A stretch of 6,485 nt of DNA. Source: DATDCV01 sp036524155 (lineage in GTDB: Bacteria; Verrucomicrobiota; Verrucomicrobiia; Limisphaerales; UBA8199). Where the stretch lies: positions 1-6,485 of the forward strand of contig DATDCV010000106.1 in assembly GCA_036524155.1 (NCBI GenBank). Direction: 5' to 3'. Position numbers and translations under genes: made by a program. Under the pieces are notes generated by a model that ran no database searches, was not told the DNA's origin, and saw only the letters and a program-made list of their open reading frames with translations. Numbering within the stretch: position 1 is the stretch's first letter; the number at the start of each line of letters is the position of its first letter. This document shows, piece after piece, positions 5,773-6,485 of this stretch.

Positions 5773-6485
5773 GGGTGTACGTGCGGGTCAACGCTGGATT
5801 GTCGGTGCCGTAAGTGGTTGTGACGCCGGTGGGCAAGCCGAAGGAGTTGCGGGTAAAGGACTGGTACGAGGTTGAGCCGTCGGGGAGCTTGCGGGCGATG
5901 AGGGAGGGCTGGATCTGAGTGCCTGGCTCACCGTTTTGGCCCTGCGGCTTGCCCGCATAGTCGAACCAAGTGACCTGGCCCAACGTAGAGCCGTCACTGT
6001 CCTGGCTGGGGGCGATCTCGAGGGAGAGAGCGAAGTCGGGATACATGCCCTCGCTGTAATTAAGCCAGTGCCGGAGCCGGGCTTTCTGCATGTCGTTGGT
6101 TGTGAGAGTCATGAAATCGCCAAAATTGTAACCGATGTTGGGGGCCTGGTGCTGGTCCCAGTGGAACGAGTTGAGGCGGTTTACGGTATTGGTCTCGAGC
6201 ATCGTCCCGGCGGGCAGGTTGCCCGGGACCAGGCTGGCGGGAAAGGGTGACGGTATCCAGGGCGTGCCGTTAAAGAGCAGCGCCGATTCCGAGGTGAACC
6301 CGTAGATCTGGTGGCCACCGTTAGGTTCGGTGATATCGGCCCAACGGTACCACCCTCCCGCCACCTGGTTGGGTCCCTCGTTGTAGTTGAAGGTTGTAGT
6401 TCCGTAGGGGGTGTACAGGTGCCACGGCCATTCCGAGGTGTAATCAATGGAGCTGGACATGCCGGCGGCGTCCTGGATCGTCTCT
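5756..6485 (-). CDS. RHS/YD-repeat protein, N-terminal visible part (5' end outside window, stop by frameshift)
   Basis: The frame is open to the right edge; codons before the internal ATG at 6460 read ETIQDAAG and continue the same protein, so no start lies in the window. It contains the RHS shell segment typical of large Verrucomicrobiota-like RHS proteins: TIQDAAGMSSSIDY, FHWDQHQ..., KARLRHWL, ...WFDYAGKPQGQNGEPGTQ, PSLIARKLPDGSTSYQSF and RNSFGLPTGVTTTYGT. It ends RTYTLAYDP and then TGA at 5758-5756, while the next frame (+1) continues with DQPTTVVDANGVSVTQD, the expected following part of an RHS repeat. The break is therefore inside the gene, and both parts would be one protein of at least about 1000 residues. 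The region upstream, which would show a secretion signal or PAAR domain, is not visible. Confidence 0.85.
   Translation of the reverse strand, partial: ETIQDAAGMSSSIDYTSEWPWHLYTPYGTTTFNYNEGPNQVAGGWYRWADITEPNGGHQIYGFTSESALLFNGTPWIPSPFPASLVPGNLPAGTMLETNTVNRLNSFHWDQHQAPNIGYNFGDFMTLTTNDMQKARLRHWLNYSEGMYPDFALSLEIAPSQDSDGSTLGQVTWFDYAGKPQGQNGEPGTQIQPSLIARKLPDGSTSYQSFTRNSFGLPTGVTTTYGTDNPALTRTYTLAYDP

Noticed and set aside
5116..5823. Plus-strand frame of 235 codons opposite the RHS shell
   Set aside because: Same reason: low-complexity shadow of YD repeats, running across the frameshift without any domain.
1..6485. CRISPR array, tRNA or rRNA gene
   Set aside because: No regularly spaced repeats and no cloverleaf or rRNA-like segments were seen on either strand.

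Overview
The window reads as an accessory, polymorphic-toxin-like island on the minus strand of a GC-rich bacterium, most likely a member of the Verrucomicrobiota. This placement is inferred from the RHS core wording (for example the DLSGSLEGAGGIGGLLARS block and the HWD...ARLRHWL block), from the near absence of Shine-Dalgarno sequences, and from the style of the IS66-type accessory protein. All genes I support run right to left; the plus strand holds only shadow frames.

Layout, in the direction of transcription. (1) 6485-3490: a large RHS/YD-repeat protein whose 5' end lies outside the window. One +1 frameshift around 5756-5772 splits it into a 243-codon visible N-terminal part and a 760-codon C-terminal part. 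It ends in the RHS core terminator DPFGL and a 134-residue proline-rich tip. (2) 3418-2579: a CPBP-family (CAAX protease and bacteriocin-processing) membrane protein with an N-terminal zinc ribbon. (3) 2553-1219: a second, 5'-truncated RHS copy, an orphan core plus a different 117-residue tip, beginning right behind the CPBP gene. (4) 1222-398: a second, divergent CPBP membrane protein whose ATG overlaps the stop of the orphan tip (ATGA). (5) 397-142: non-coding. (6) 141-1: the left end of an apparent IS66-family element with the first 27 codons of its accessory ORF.

The main point is a repeated module, [RHS core - proline/cysteine-rich tip - CPBP membrane protein], present twice in tandem. 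The cores are about 83% identical over 289 aligned residues (hand count), while the tips are largely different except for an invariant CSICPVN heptapeptide behind a proline-rich linker. The arrangement resembles the displaced tip plus immunity cassettes of classical rhs loci, with an intramembrane protease-like protein in the place of the immunity gene. CPBP proteins are known to give immunity to some bacteriocins, so an effector/immunity or effector/processing pair is a reasonable hypothesis, but the sequence does not prove toxicity.
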